Assembly: GCA_035236585.1 (NCBI GenBank)
Contig: CP141139.1
Coordinates: 41,673,217-41,737,216 of the forward strand
Source: Warburgia ugandensis
Taxonomy: Eukaryota > Streptophyta > Magnoliopsida > Canellales > Canellaceae
Reading direction: 5' to 3'
Length of the DNA stretch: 64,000 nt
A program made the position numbers and the translations under genes. Each line of letters starts with the position of its first letter. Position 1 is the stretch's first letter. Below are positions 21,036-32,250 of this stretch, piece after piece. The notes beneath the pieces were generated by a model, which was not told the DNA's origin, did no database searches, and worked only from the letters and a program-made list of their open reading frames with translations.

Positions 21036-24000
21036 CTCTTATTTCTATACAAAAGGTTGGAAATTAGGCATTACAAATAGAATGAAGCTTTCCATTGTTT
21101 TCTAATCTAATCTCTTTGTTACTCTATTCTTTAGTTTTGCTATTTCTGAGGGGCAATTTTCATGTTCAAGTTCACACTTGCTAGGTTAAAAGTACAGATC
21201 ATCTGGTTTATGGGTCATTGCATGCTAGGAGGCGCTCCCCAAGCATCTTGACTTCACCAATTGGGAAGGTGATTTAGCCTTAAGAACAGTGATCTTTATC
21301 ATGCCTCAACGGATAAGTTCAATTCTAACTTATCACCTTTGCTCTTAATTGTTTTTTCCTTTACTTTTTAGTTTTATAAATTTTCCAGAACCGAAACATA
21401 ACAACCCATGCAACTTAAATGTACCTTTGGTGCTCGGATGATCATCAATAGTTCATCTTATGCACCACTTCTTAAATAGGTGATGATGCAAGAATCTTCG
21501 ACATTGGATGATCTTAACCACCTTCTCTCTAGGCTTTCTAAGCTGTTGATTTTGGGTTACGACAATTCTATGACAAAAGTTATTAGAGCCGGATCATCTG
21601 CATATACCCAAATCTAAATAACATTGACGGCTGGCGCTTATAAAAGAAAAAAGAGAAAACAGCAGTGTAATCCATCAATAAGTTATCACAAACCAAAGGT
21701 TTTGGAACAATCCTATGAGGAGGAATTTTTGTATACAAATCATCCACAGCTCACCTAGCAGAAATGGTTTACATGAAGAGCTAGCCCCAAATATGGTTCG
21801 TATTTTTTAAGCGAAAGTAAGCATATTCATATTTTTTTTAAGCGAAATTTATGCATATCTATCTGATAGCGGCCTATAAGATATGGTGAAACTCACCAAA
21901 ATAGTTTTTAAGTTAACAGTGAAACTCACCAAAATAGTTTGAACTTAACAGTGAATTAAGTGTATCGCACCACAACTGAACCAAGCTATCGAGCTGTGCC
22001 ACCCACGAAAGCATGGCTACATGCACCGATGGATAATACCAGACATTTTGTATCTTTGTCTAATCCAAGATCCATAAAGGTTCTCACAGACTAGAAAATT
22101 TGTAAGATGGATTCCACACGGGCTAGGAGTTGGGTAGATGGGCGACTCGATCAGATCGCGTGATTCATCGATATGGTTCGTGACATGCTCCCTCCACTCC
22201 ACATGCTGTCACCCATGTCCACATCCAATATCCTAATTTCTAATTCATGTAGTGTTGCTTTCTTTTATTATGCACCATGTATTTATAAAGCTGCATTGCA
22301 TGGTCCTCTTCATCCTGTGAGTCCCACCTTTGTGTTTGTTCCCATGCCCTCTGCACATTTCGTGGGGAGGTGAGCGTAGACTTCTCATAATGAAGCCGCG
22401 AACCAAAGAAAGAGAACCCAATAAGATCTTTACCAAGCTTGCCTAGATTATAGACTAGCGACCGCTTACGTAGATACTTCTCTAGTCATGTATTCTTTCT
22501 TGAGTAGACTACGGAAATTGTAGCGGCCCGAGGCTCTATGACTAGGTTTACAAGGGTCTCCTGGGTGGACCCTTCTGGGGAGTCGGATGTCTCCTCAATC
22601 TGTGGTTCATGATGCCCTCGAGCCCGAGATAAACATTGGGTGGATGTGGTCACGTCCTTCCGCGTAAAGACTTGAAAAGGTATGTAAATGTGTGGCGTAG
22701 GTGAACCGTTTCCGAAGGATGACTAGGCCGGATGGGTCATTGGAGGTGCATTATGCCTCTTTGACCTCTAGGGTTTGCATTGTGGTCATGCATTCTTTCT
22801 TATAGTGTACTCCCTCTTCTGGGTACACCAAAATAGATGGTTGACATGGACTAAATAAATTCTTGTCTATAGACAGAAGTTCTATTCCCGCCATTTGAAG
22901 TACAATGACCTTAAGCTGTGCTTGTATAATCGCGAGGGATGGTAGCATAAATTGGGACTGTATATGGCTACTAGCTGCAGTGCGTGCACACTTTTGTATG
23001 ATGAGCCCCACTAATTGTTGATTAGACATGTTGATCTAAATTCTCCGCCATTAGATTACTATTGCTCCACAAAATCAAGAATGGGATGAGTTGGAATCAG
23101 AAAAATATACATTGGATCACGACAATGAGAGATATTGTATAAAGAATGGTCCGTATTCAACATGCAAGAGGCACAGTTTTTGAATGTTACAGAGATTTTC
23201 CATACAAGGTATCCAAATACCGAGAAACTGGATGAACAGGTCTTATCAACTGTTACTAGAGCCAATCACGGAAAAGTGGGCATAGCTATCGGGTCGCGCA
23301 CTATGCTATCATTTCTTTATAATCATAATCATGTTACCAAAGTGGATGCTTGATTTGTAGACAGCAGGATATTAGAGATTCCTATGTCCTGCTTCATCCA
23401 TTGGTCATTTGTGGTATCCTGTTGAAACCACATTCGACCCACTCAAGCAATTGGCGCTATTGGGAAAATAAAAGAAAGAAGAATTAATTAAACAAAAATC
23501 CAAGTGTCTGAGATCCGAAGTTTTTCAAGCAGATGAAATCGAGATCATTAATGGGTGGGACCCACTATATAAAATTTGAGTTGCTTGTTTTGAAACGTAG
23601 ATCCTTGTCTTATAGTGTAATAAGTTCTAGGGATCTTGATCAACCCAGTTTTATTATTTAATTAGTATAATGTTGAAGCTCAAAGGTCCAGGCTAAGTAA
23701 AAGGGCAGCCGGGTGTGTTCTACGTATACAAGGTCAGGGAAAGAGATGAATCACAAGGGTCTATAATATAGTGTTACCTTGCATTTTTATAAGAGGCTAT
23801 TTCCACTCTTCATACCCATAACCTCAAGGTCACACAATGACAACTTTACTATTGAACAAGACTCCCCTTCTCCAAGAGGCCACAAGTGAACAGCTAAATT
23901 CAATCAAATGTCGGATCAAATATACTATCAGCATCTTATGTTTCATAACAGCAGATAGGATATCTTTCCCCAAATGTTAACGTGGCTTTTCTAAATGCGC

Positions 24001-24712
24001 ATATTCTGCTCCCTAATCAAACAATCTAAGAAAGTGACCCCCTTTTAGAATTCAACTTTTAACCATTGATGGATTCACCGAGATGATGATATTGAGAAGC
24101 GTGCCATGTTCTATTTCTCTTTTCTCCATGCTGCGGCCCATTTATGATCTATCTAGATGCTTGCATTCCTGTCTGTCATCCAGAAGCATCTTTATTGAAA
24201 AGGCTGAGCTCTTTTCCTTTTTCTTTCCTTTGCAGTCTAGATCATCAGCAAGATATTCATTGTAGCTGGAGTAGAGTCCACTATTTTGAGGGAAAAAAAA
24301 GGGTGTTGTTTCGATGACATGGCACCCCAGTAATAGGATATAATGATGTCAAGACTTGAAGATGTATCCGATTATATTGATTATTTCTCATTATCTAGTT
24401 TAGGTTGCCCATTCAAGGCTTTAAGCTGCCATGAAGTGCAGGGTAATTGGGAGCCACATTGATGGTATAAAGAAATACCACTACTTTCAATGTTACTGTA
24501 CTTATTGCATCACAGCTTAATGCAGTGATGCACGGAGAAGTCTCTCAATCGGTGCCAGGATTCGAGGCTGTGTATGATGTGTGTGACTTATTTTGAAGAA
24601 AAAAAAACGAAAAAAAGAAAGAGGTTATTGTACTTATTATGTGAGCAGAATCGGAGTCATCACCTCCTGTTTTAATTTCCACCCTGTCTCAAGTCATTCC
24701 GGAAGGAGACGT
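21036..24712. other. unassigned, lower-repeat sequence
   Basis: About 3.7 kb with somewhat higher sequence complexity than its surroundings. Open frames of 60-90 codons occur (22017-22202 minus, 22751-23029 minus, 23135-23353 plus), but none shows a domain I recognise and they lie in unrelated frames. A 37-bp duplication (GTGAAACTCACCAAAATAG) is at 21889-21958. This is the most likely place for remnants of host single-copy DNA in the window, but I cannot support a gene. Confidence 0.35.
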
Positions 24713-25052
24713 TGTTGGGTGTGAAGTTAAGTTGCATATTGAATGTATCTGAAGATAGAAAGTTCAGAGAAATTACAAAATAAAGAAGAACACACAGAGA
24801 ATTGAGAGAAAGAGGCGACAATAATTTATGTACTTTCTTGGATGGATAACAACCGTGAATCGCTACATATTTTAGAGGTGAAGTGTAGATGATTCCATAA
24901 CAGGTGGACCCAAGATTGCAAGTATAGCAAGATTGTTGCTCAATTAATATCAATTAGGATATGAGAAATCTATCCGTTGGAGATTTCATCAAAAGATGGA
25001 AAGTGAAGAATATGATTGTATCCTAGTAGGGGACATGATCTTACGCTTGACA
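24713..25052 (-). repeat. 3' LTR of a Ty1/copia element
   Basis: On the minus strand it runs from TGTCAAGCG (25052) to CCAACA (24713), about 340 bp. It is directly preceded on that strand by a polypurine tract, GAGCTTGAAGGGGGA (25053-25067), and then by the RNase H end of a copia pol relic, as expected for a 3' LTR. The 5' partner LTR was not found to the right. Confidence 0.75.
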
Positions 25053-25067
25053 TCCCCCTTCAAGCTC

Positions 25068-26420
25068 AAGTTCGGAGACAGCTTGAGATTGTTATAGAAC
25101 CACTGATGCCTCCGTCCTGATGGTCCTTTGGTGATTCCAACCGCAACTTGATCATTAGTAGTGACAAAATGAAATAGTAGCTTTCAAGCAGCTCGTTCGC
25201 GCATGAAATGATAATCAACTTCAATATGCTTTAGGTGCGTGTGAAAGATAGGATTGGCTAGTAGAAGGCACTTAGACTCTAGCAGTACAGCGTTGGAGGT
25301 CATTGGTATGACAGTTGGAGAAGGAATTGAACCCAGCACAAGTTGGCGGCAGTGGAAGCAAGTGAGCTATATGCAGATCCTGATCTTGACCTAGCGACCA
25401 TTGTTGTCCTTAGACCACCTCACGATTGAATTATTGCCAAGGAAAACGCAATTGCGGTGGTGGAACGACGATTATTGAGTGAGCTCCCAGTCAGCGTTAC
25501 TGTAGGCGCGAAGAGTAAGGTCATTAGTGGCATAGAATTGAATTCCAAAATTTAGAGTGCATTTAATATAGCACAGAATCCTTTTGGCTACAGCAAGGAG
25601 AACAGTAGTCGGTTTGTGCATGAACTGGCACACCTAGTTCACGAAGTAGCTAATTTCGGGTCTAGTTAAGAGTTATGTACTGAAGGGCGCCAACAAGTTT
25701 GCATGACAAGTGATGTGGGATAGCAGTTCTCCATCAAGTGCACATAATTTGGTCCCTAAGGGTGTGGCTGTATTTGACTGGTTTACAATAAATCATATCA
25801 AATATTTGCAATAAACCATGAGCATATTTGTATTGGGAGAGTTGAGTGGTTAATTGGGGTCCAGTAACCTTAATTCCTTAGAAGAAATGAATGAGGTTAA
25901 CTAGATTGCAAATATCAAATTTTTGAGAAAAAAAATGAGATGAGGTTGGTTATGCTAGTAGTAGGATATCGATGCCGGTGAGCACAATGTCGTCCACGTA
26001 GAAAAGAAAAATAATACAACCTTTTTGGGAGTGTTTAAAGAAGAGGCGGTGTCACATTTATTGCTTTGAGAACAGTGTTGTTGGATGGCCTTAATAAATA
26101 GTACCAGGCTTGTGGGGTTTGTTTAAGGCTGCATATAACTTTTTGTAAATGATACAAATGATTGGCTTTTTTTGGTCAACTAACCCAGGAGGATGTGAAT
26201 ATAAACCTCTTCTTCTAGTGGGCCATGCATGAATGCATTTCTTGCATTAATTGTCCAAGAGACCACCTACTGTTACAAGCAAGAGATAATGCAATACAAA
26301 TACGGATTTCGACTATGAGACTGAAAGTATCATTGAAGTCATTGCCATATTGTTGATGATAGCCTTTGGCAACTACATGACCATTTCTTCTTTTAGGAGT
26401 GCCTCTGGCTTGTCTTTATG
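25068..26420 (-). pseudogene. Ty1/copia RT-RNase H relic
   Basis: Minus strand: VVAKGYHQQYGNDFNDTFS (about 26390-26335, the LVAKGYxQxxGxDYxETFSPV block), RWSLGQLMQEMHSCMAH (about 26260), VICSLKQTPQAWY (about 26120, matching ALYGLKQSPRAW), then LFYVDDIVLTGIDIL with an intact YVDD box (25989-26000). RNase H follows: SLNNRRSTTAIAF (about 25460) and TMVARSRSGSAYSSLASTAA (about 25370), matching TVARSSTEAEYRALA. Stops and frameshifts occur throughout, although the catalytic box is unharmed. It runs into the PPT and LTR at its left. Confidence 0.9.
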
Positions 26421-26514
26421 AGGCTCAAATAGTTGACCTGCATGATTGGGCATTGAAATTTAAATTTAAAGATTGATTCTTAGGAAGGTCTATTTCTCCT
26501 GTTGAGGAACATTT

Positions 26515-26738
26515 TGTTGTGGCAGATTTGACTGTTAGGATCGATAGATCTAGTAGGAAAAGCATGCACACACAAAGGCACAAGGAATTATGTAGTTTGA
26601 CCAAACTCAGCCTATATCTACCAGAGATCAGGTTTCATTGTCTAATTAGATACAATGGAAGAGGAGGATGCTCAAAGCTTCCTCCAACTCTCCTTTGTTT
26701 CTCTAAATACAAACTCTCACTCACTCACAAATTTTAAC

Positions 26739-26801
<63 letters not shown>

Positions 26802-26848
26802 GATTGTTACTCTCATGGGTATGAACCATATGCAGGTCAACCCCAATA
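26515..26848 (-). repeat. 3' LTR of the F-box-carrying element
   Basis: Shares with the right LTR the blocks ACTNTNAGGATCNATAGATC, AGCATGCACACA, CAAACTCAGCC, ATACAATGGAAG, and GGGTATGAACCATATGCAGG or its equivalent. It contains a (CA)n expansion (26742-26798) absent from the other LTR. Confidence 0.8.
26742..26798. repeat. (CA)n microsatellite in LTR
   Basis: Pure CA run of about 28 units inside the left LTR. The matching place in the right LTR has only ACATTACAAACATATATATT, so the expansion came after insertion. Confidence 0.97.
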
Positions 26849-26860
26849 ATCTCCCCCTCC

Positions 26861-27571
26861 ATTCCCAAGGGAGGAGGATGTACTAAATCCTTTCAATTTC
26901 ATTCAACTTCCCAAATTACAAATATATCTTTAGTCCAGCTTCTCCTCTAATAGTCATCTACGCTTTCTAGTAGTCACCAATTGTCTGTGTGTATCTGTGT
27001 CTTCCTTTGAAGGAGCTGCTGCTTCCTCTGCTCAACACTCTCTATTGAGTTCAAGTACTAATCAATCATTGAATGTACCATAAGAATCTAGAAGATTGCC
27101 ACCTAGAAGCTTGCCAATAACTCTCACACCTGACCTCATTGCCCGCCCTTATTAGCTGCTCACAAATATCACTCGGAATGGTCACATCCATTTGGAATGG
27201 TCATCAGGTCTGCTTAGAATGGTCATCGAGTCCACTTGAAATTGCATGCACCTTTCGTAGAGTCATTTTACCTTTAGTCATTGCAACTTCCCACCACTAT
27301 TCACCAAGTCATCCTACTATTGTTCCTGAGTTATTTCGCTATTGTTCCTAAGTCAACCCCCACTAGTGGTCATATAGTCCACTCGCAATAGTCACTATGT
27401 CCACTTTCTGCACTTATTTATCAAGTAAACTTACTAGCTATCATTGAGTCCACTCCTAGTTGTCACTAAGTCATCCACTTCTAGTTATTACCCAAGTCAT
27501 CTCCTAGTTGTCACTGAGTTTACACCCAATTTTCACCAAGTCTACTCACCAACATGATTTTCCTAAATAGG
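26861..27571 (-). other. interior of the F-box-carrying element, left part
   Basis: No recognised coding sequence. From about 27290 to 27560 there are degenerate 25-30 bp repeats containing GTCAC(T/C)AAGTC and ACTCCTAGTTGTCACT (seen from the plus strand). The stretch ends where the Tekay-like LTR starts. Confidence 0.45.
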
Positions 27572-29015
27572 TGTGTCTATAACATTTGCTATTTTTAAAT
27601 TCTAGAATGATTAATTTTATGAATTTTAGAAAATTGAGAATTTGAGAAATTTAGAGATGGAATCTCAAGTTAAAACCTTAATATTTGAGAGGTGCTTGGA
27701 AAATAGAGTCCAATGCCATTAAAAATGCTAAAATTAGATATCAGAGTAAAAATAGTGAATTATTTTAATTTTTGTATTTAAATAAAATTAATTAGAAGGG
27801 CAGAATCATCATTTCACAAGTGGGACCCACAAAAATCATCACAGCCGTCCAAGTTAGAAGGGTGATGATTACCAGCATTAAATGCTGGTCATAAAAACTA
27901 TATATATGTATTAAAATAAAATAATAAGAATAATAAAAAATAAAAATAATATAGATGCATTTAAGAGGGGGAGTGTCTTAAATGCACTTCCCTCCCCCTT
28001 CTCTCATTCGTCGTGACCAACCACTGGAAAACTGCATCCCCGACAACAATCCTCGACGAGGACGCCATTGACCCATGTGTGCATTGGAGACAGAAGGCCA
28101 ACGTGGCTGAGGTAGGCCATCCTCCCGTGCCTTTCCATTCTATTATTTCATTGTTTAGCGCTAGAAAATGGCTCGGACTGTCGTTTTCCAGTGAGTAATA
28201 CAAGTTACTATTGTTTTCAAAATAACGCGATGAAGTGGTGTTAGATGACAATCTGAACCGTTCATCTTAAATGTGATGATGCAAGAAATAGACTCATAAA
28301 ATTTCATGGTGATCGTCCCAACTAAGCAGACCTAGATTTAAGATAAAAATCTAGTTTGGAGCACCTTTTGGATAGTTAATCAACTAAATACTATTAGATG
28401 ACTTAGATCAAGCCGATCAATGTGTGATCTGGTCTTAGACCTTGGTTATATACATCAAACATGAGATGATCTAAGAGATTAGAAGTACAAATCTCATTAA
28501 ATTGCCAAGAAAAATTATCTTGACGGTTGATCTGAATAGGCGTCTTAGTAGGTGAGGATCAGAGAGTGATTTGACCATCAGATTGACACGTGGTCATAAA
28601 TATACATGTGACTCACTAAACAAAATAGAAATTTTAGGGGCTCATGATGAAAATGAGAGGTTTAACAATCAATAATGAACTATGATGTGATAAGTACATC
28701 AGGGTGTACGACTTGACATCGCTTACGCATCTGATTGAAGTACAGGGTTATCGAGGTAGGTGATTACATTCTTAATTTACATGATTTCTTAAATCATGAC
28801 ATAGTATTTGAAACTTTGAGGCATAGGTTTTATGCCTCACCATGTTGCATGTGATAATTTTTAGCATGTATTGCCGATATGCTTGTCACTTCCCTTGTGC
28901 ATGTTTTATGCATTGTTTTTGGTATATTTCAGTTACATTGACTTGACTACTGAGATTTTTGACACATGGGAGTCTCTATGCCTTGACGATTGAGACTAAT
29001 AAGCTTGTGACGAGA

Positions 29016-29200
29016 TGCATTCCCCTCCCCCCATGAGTGCCTGAGTGCCCCTTGTGGGTGAAAGGGTGAAAGCGGGTGTGAAATGCATCATTCCATGAGT
29101 GCCTAAGTGCCCGTGTGGGTGAAAGGGTGAAAGTAGAGCCGGAATGCACCTTTTTGTGAGTGCCTGAGTACCCCGTTATAGGTGAAAGGGTGAAAGCGGA
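29016..29200. repeat. GC-richer minisatellite, three units
   Basis: Units of 67 and 61 bp start at ATGCAT/ATGCAC (29016, 29083, 29144). Each contains TGAGTGCCTGAGTGCCC and GGTGAAAGGGTGAAAG. It lies in the middle of the putative solo LTR. Confidence 0.85.
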
Positions 29201-29524
29201 TGGTAGTGAGAGTTGACCCCACGTTGCCGTGAGTGTACTTGAGACACTTATAGGGCTTGACTATGTATGATGTTTCGATGCTTTGATATGCATTCATGTT
29301 ATTCTCTGGATATAGATTCGCATGGTTATGTATTTTCTTGGATCTTGCTTGTCCTGACACCATGATTAATGATGCTTTATTTATATCATAGATTTTGTAT
29401 ATCTTTCATCTGGTAAATATGAGGCTTTGTGTGTATATACTTGCCTTACGAGATTTACCATGATCTTCATGCCTTGTGCCATGTGATTTCCTATCATTGT
29501 TATATTGAATGTAATGCACCTACA

Positions 29525-29569
29525 CAAGCATAGCTTGATGAGGCATTCCTTTATTTTGCAATGCCTTAG
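29525..29569 (+). other. twin hairpin in LTR (27572 copy)
   Basis: Hairpin 1 is CAAGC-ATA-GCTTG (29525-29537). Hairpin 2 has arms TGAGGCATT (29539-29547) and AATGCCTTA (29560-29568). Compared with the other LTRs, two pairs in hairpin 2 have changed from A-T to G-C on both arms. Confidence 0.75.
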
Positions 29570-30100
29570 AGTTGAAGCGCGACAGTCAGAGAGGGAAGCT
29601 GGTGGACTAGCGTGGATCTGGACGAGGACGTGAAGACCATATGCTTTTCGTGTTTAGAAACATAGTAGTGTATGTCTTTGACCTTTATTAGACTTTTGGG
29701 ACTCTACCTAGATGTTTGTATGTTTGATTAGATTAGACCCATACTACTATATAGTGTACATATACTTACATGTGGATAGTATGGTGATTTTGGATGGACC
29801 CTAGAGCTTTGGGATTTTTATTATCATCGTATCTTTACAACTTATATAATTTCTTGTGGTTTTACATTTGACTATGCTTAGAATGTCTGAAAGTGATTTG
29901 GTTCAACATTGTAGTTTTGGGGTGTAAATGACCCTCAGGGTTTTCCTTATTGGGTATTTTTCCTTGACGCTGCGAACAATTTCTAAATATTTGAGTATTA
30001 TTTTAGGGATCCTACCTATTTTGTAATAATAAATTTTTTACTATTAATATATGTATTGGGAAAAGATTTTAAGAAACCCGGGAGTGTCATTATCAATTCC

Positions 30101-30239
30101 ATAGGATGTTGATTTTATTCCCAGGGGTGTCCTTATTAGAATTGAAGGTGTAATTTCATGAAAAATAAGGGTACCCTTAACATTGTCATGGTGCTTAATT
30201 TTTTTTCACAACTCTCCACCAACACTTCCCCCCATCTTT

Positions 30240-30279
<40 letters not shown>

Positions 30280-30944
30280 TCCCTATTAACTTTCTTACCT
30301 CTTCATCTTCCTCCTTTCTTTCCTTTTTAGCTGTCCTTCTTCGGTCGGCTGCTTTGTCACTCCTCAAGCTAGCAGTTGCTTCTCCAATCGACGGTGAACC
30401 TACAAGAGGTGTCATAGTCTGCTAGTCTCCCCCTCTTTTCTTCTCCTTTAACTGCTTCCTCCTTCTTGACTCCCATTCGGCCATCCGATAGATCAGTGGC
30501 TCTCTTCTGCACCACAGGAGATGTCGGCTCAGCGCAACTTGCCAGTTGGTTCTCCTTCAGTTGCCTGCTACTTCAACCATGGTGGCTACTCCTTAAATGG
30601 GTGCAGCAGCCATCCTCTCGATTCCTTTGTTTCCACCATCCACGGCCACTTCCTAATCCACGGCCACCATTAGCTCTTCTCCGATCGTGGGTTTCTGCTC
30701 ATTCATCTCTGTTTTCATTGACAGAAAATTGGAATCTCTATTGGTCTTCCTCCACATGGCTGATTCTTCCTTTATAGGCTCCAGTCTGACCGTGCCTCTT
30801 CCGCCGCAGATCGGTTGCCTTTTATGGGTTTTTTGTTTCACCAGTGCAGTTGTATCTGTTGCCCGATCTCACTCCTTCCTCACCTACTCTCTCCTTGACA
30901 GCCGCACCACCTTCTTCTTCCGGTCAGCTGGTAATTGGCCGGCG
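30101..30944 (-). other. interior of the F-box-carrying element, middle part
   Basis: Non-coding as far as I can tell. Contains a (CT)n microsatellite (30244-30277) and a GC-richer stretch (30330-30940) with open frames on both strands but no recognised domain. It may be a second captured host sequence or untranslated element DNA. Confidence 0.4.
30244..30277. repeat. (CT)n microsatellite
   Basis: Pure CT run of about 17 units within a longer pyrimidine tract. Confidence 0.95.
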
Positions 30945-31430
30945 CATTTCTTCTCGTCCTCAAATCAAAAGGAAAGAATAATTTTTTTCCCCACGTATCT
31001 ATATCATCCAATATCCAATGGATGGCCCCATTAACGAATGTATTTGTCGATCAACCTGTAAAAGTGTACCCTATAATAGCTTCGAAGGGGACATCTCCGA
31101 TCTTTCTCCATGACTTTGTGCGCAAACTATAAATTTCACATTCCATGATTTCTACTGATGATGGAACATTTGAGTGAAAAGGATGGACATTCTTACTACT
31201 TTATATTCATCATCAACAAAGCCAAACCCAGACAAGATTTGGCGACAAGCATTGAGCTTGTGCTTGGGTTCTGGGAGGGTCATACATTTATCAAGAAGAG
31301 GACTACAAGGGTACACATGATCATCATACTTACCTTCTACGACGCATAACGAACCATTACAAGAACCAACCATCTGATACAAAAACCACCCGATAACAAT
31401 TCCCAAAACAGCTTAGCAAACTTATTCAAT
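30945..31430 (-). pseudogene. captured F-box-associated (FBA) domain fragment
   Basis: The open part (31152-31406) contains VGSCNGSLCVV, CSPLLDKCMTLPEP and SGFGFVDDEYKVVRM, the pattern of the F-box-associated interaction domain of plant F-box proteins (GSCNGLLC, NPSTxxxxxLP, GFGYDxxxDDYKVVR). After a stop and frame change the homology resumes with EIYSLRTKSWRKIGD, FVNGAIHWI and LSF*FEDEK (usual ILSFDFEDEKF), with two TGA stops in place of sense codons. Such proteins choose substrates for SCF ubiquitin ligases. The N-terminal F-box itself is not recognisable; only a MVEDLIDLI-like start at about 31560 hints at it. The fragment lies within 150 bp of the primer site, inside the LTR element. Confidence 0.8.
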
Positions 31431-31565
31431 CCACTATGGAGACGTGCATCTGGAAAAGGGAAAACGAATAGATCTGGGATGTGAGCATATTCGGACTCTC
31501 CTTGTTGCTGTGGCAATCTTCTTCATTGAGGTCGTTATATGAGATCGATTAGATCTTCAACCATC

Positions 31566-31577
31566 TCTAATACCACT
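31566..31577 (-). other. primer-binding site
   Basis: The minus strand reads TGGTATTAGAGA three bases inside the right LTR. It matches the initiator tRNA-Met 3' end (TGGTATCAGAG) except for one base. Confidence 0.7.
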
Positions 31578-31864
31578 TGTTGTGCTCAAATTTGTCATGT
31601 AGATCTGACTATCAGGATCTATAGATCTAGTAGGGCAAGCATGCACACATAAAGACACAAAGAATTACGTGTTTCAGCCAAACTCAGCCTTATGTCCACG
31701 GAGGAGGAGGTTTCACTATTTGATCATATACAATGGAAGCCTCCTCCTCCTCCTCCTCCTCCAAACTCTCACTCACAAATAAACCCTAACATTACAAACA
31801 TATATATTTATGTATAGGATTTTTACTCTCATGGATATGGACCACATGTGGGTCCATCCCAACA
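31578..31864 (-). repeat. 5' LTR of the F-box-carrying element
   Basis: 287 bp with ends TGTTG and CAACA, partner of 26515-26848. It carries a short (CTC)n run at about 31740-31761 where the other LTR has a GGAGGATG-type sequence. Confidence 0.8.
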
Positions 31865-31869
31865 CATTC

Positions 31870-32250
31870 TGGGTCCTTCATTATCCTTTAGAATGAACAC
31901 TTTGATGTTTCAGTTTTGTTTAAGTCTAAATAATTCTTCTAACTTATTTTGAATGACTCAAACTAGACTTCCTTTTTTCTTACATGTGTGTATGCTAGCA
32001 CAAAACCTGAAACTAAAGCTACTATTTGCCAAGATATTATTTCTTTTGCTCCCTCTCTAACATCAATGTGGGAACTCGTAGGTGACTAACTCTATCATAT
32101 ATGATGATGAAATTTTTGAATGCCTTCCTCCTGCCTGTAAGGATCTCAATGTTTTGTCTAATTGACATTGGCTCCTTAGGAAATTTCTTTACATGGTTTA
32201 ATAGTATATCAAGTTCAAATTACTGAATAGCATTAATTCTGCTTGGATTG
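31870..32250. other. sequence between LTR element and LINE relic
   Basis: No recognised coding sequence. The right part (from about 31990) may belong to the endonuclease end of the LINE, but the match is too weak to claim. Confidence 0.3.

Larger units (their letters stand above)
27572..30100 (+). mobile_element. putative Tekay-like solo LTR nested in the F-box-carrying element
   Basis: Starts TGTGTCTATAACATTTGC and ends near AACCCGGGAGTGTCA (30089). The order of features matches the other large LTRs of this window: a GGGCAGAATCATCATTTC, GTGGGACCCAC block near the 5' end, a middle minisatellite, the twin hairpin at 29525-29569, then a terminal part ending in a GTGTCA. No interior, primer site or PPT adjoins it. 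ATAGG occurs at 27567-27571 and 30101-30105 and could be a target duplication, but then the right terminus would not be the usual CA, so the exact right edge is open. Confidence 0.55.
26515..31864 (-). mobile_element. small LTR retroelement carrying an F-box-associated gene fragment
   Basis: Direct repeats at 26515-26848 and 31578-31864 (TGTTG...CAACA type ends) enclose a minus-strand interior. A primer site reading TGGTATTAGAG lies at 31566-31577 next to the right LTR, and a polypurine tract reading GGAGGGGGAGAT lies at 26849-26860 next to the left LTR. Flanking CATTT (26510-26514) and CATTC (31865-31869) fit a 5-bp target duplication with one change. The interior shows no pol; it shows an F-box-associated domain fragment at the 5' end and a nested Tekay-like LTR. 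It sits beside the copia relic at 25068-26420, which is outside its LTRs. Confidence 0.75.

Noticed and set aside
22751..23029. 92-codon minus-strand frame starting MSNQQLVGLIIQKCART
   Set aside because: Protein-like composition but no recognised domain. The MAENLDQH start just upstream is in another frame and stops at once.
30183..31034. Overlapping plus-strand frames in the GC-richer stretch (up to 115 codons)
   Set aside because: Serine/proline/leucine-rich products from pyrimidine-rich DNA, lying antisense to the retroelement. No domain.
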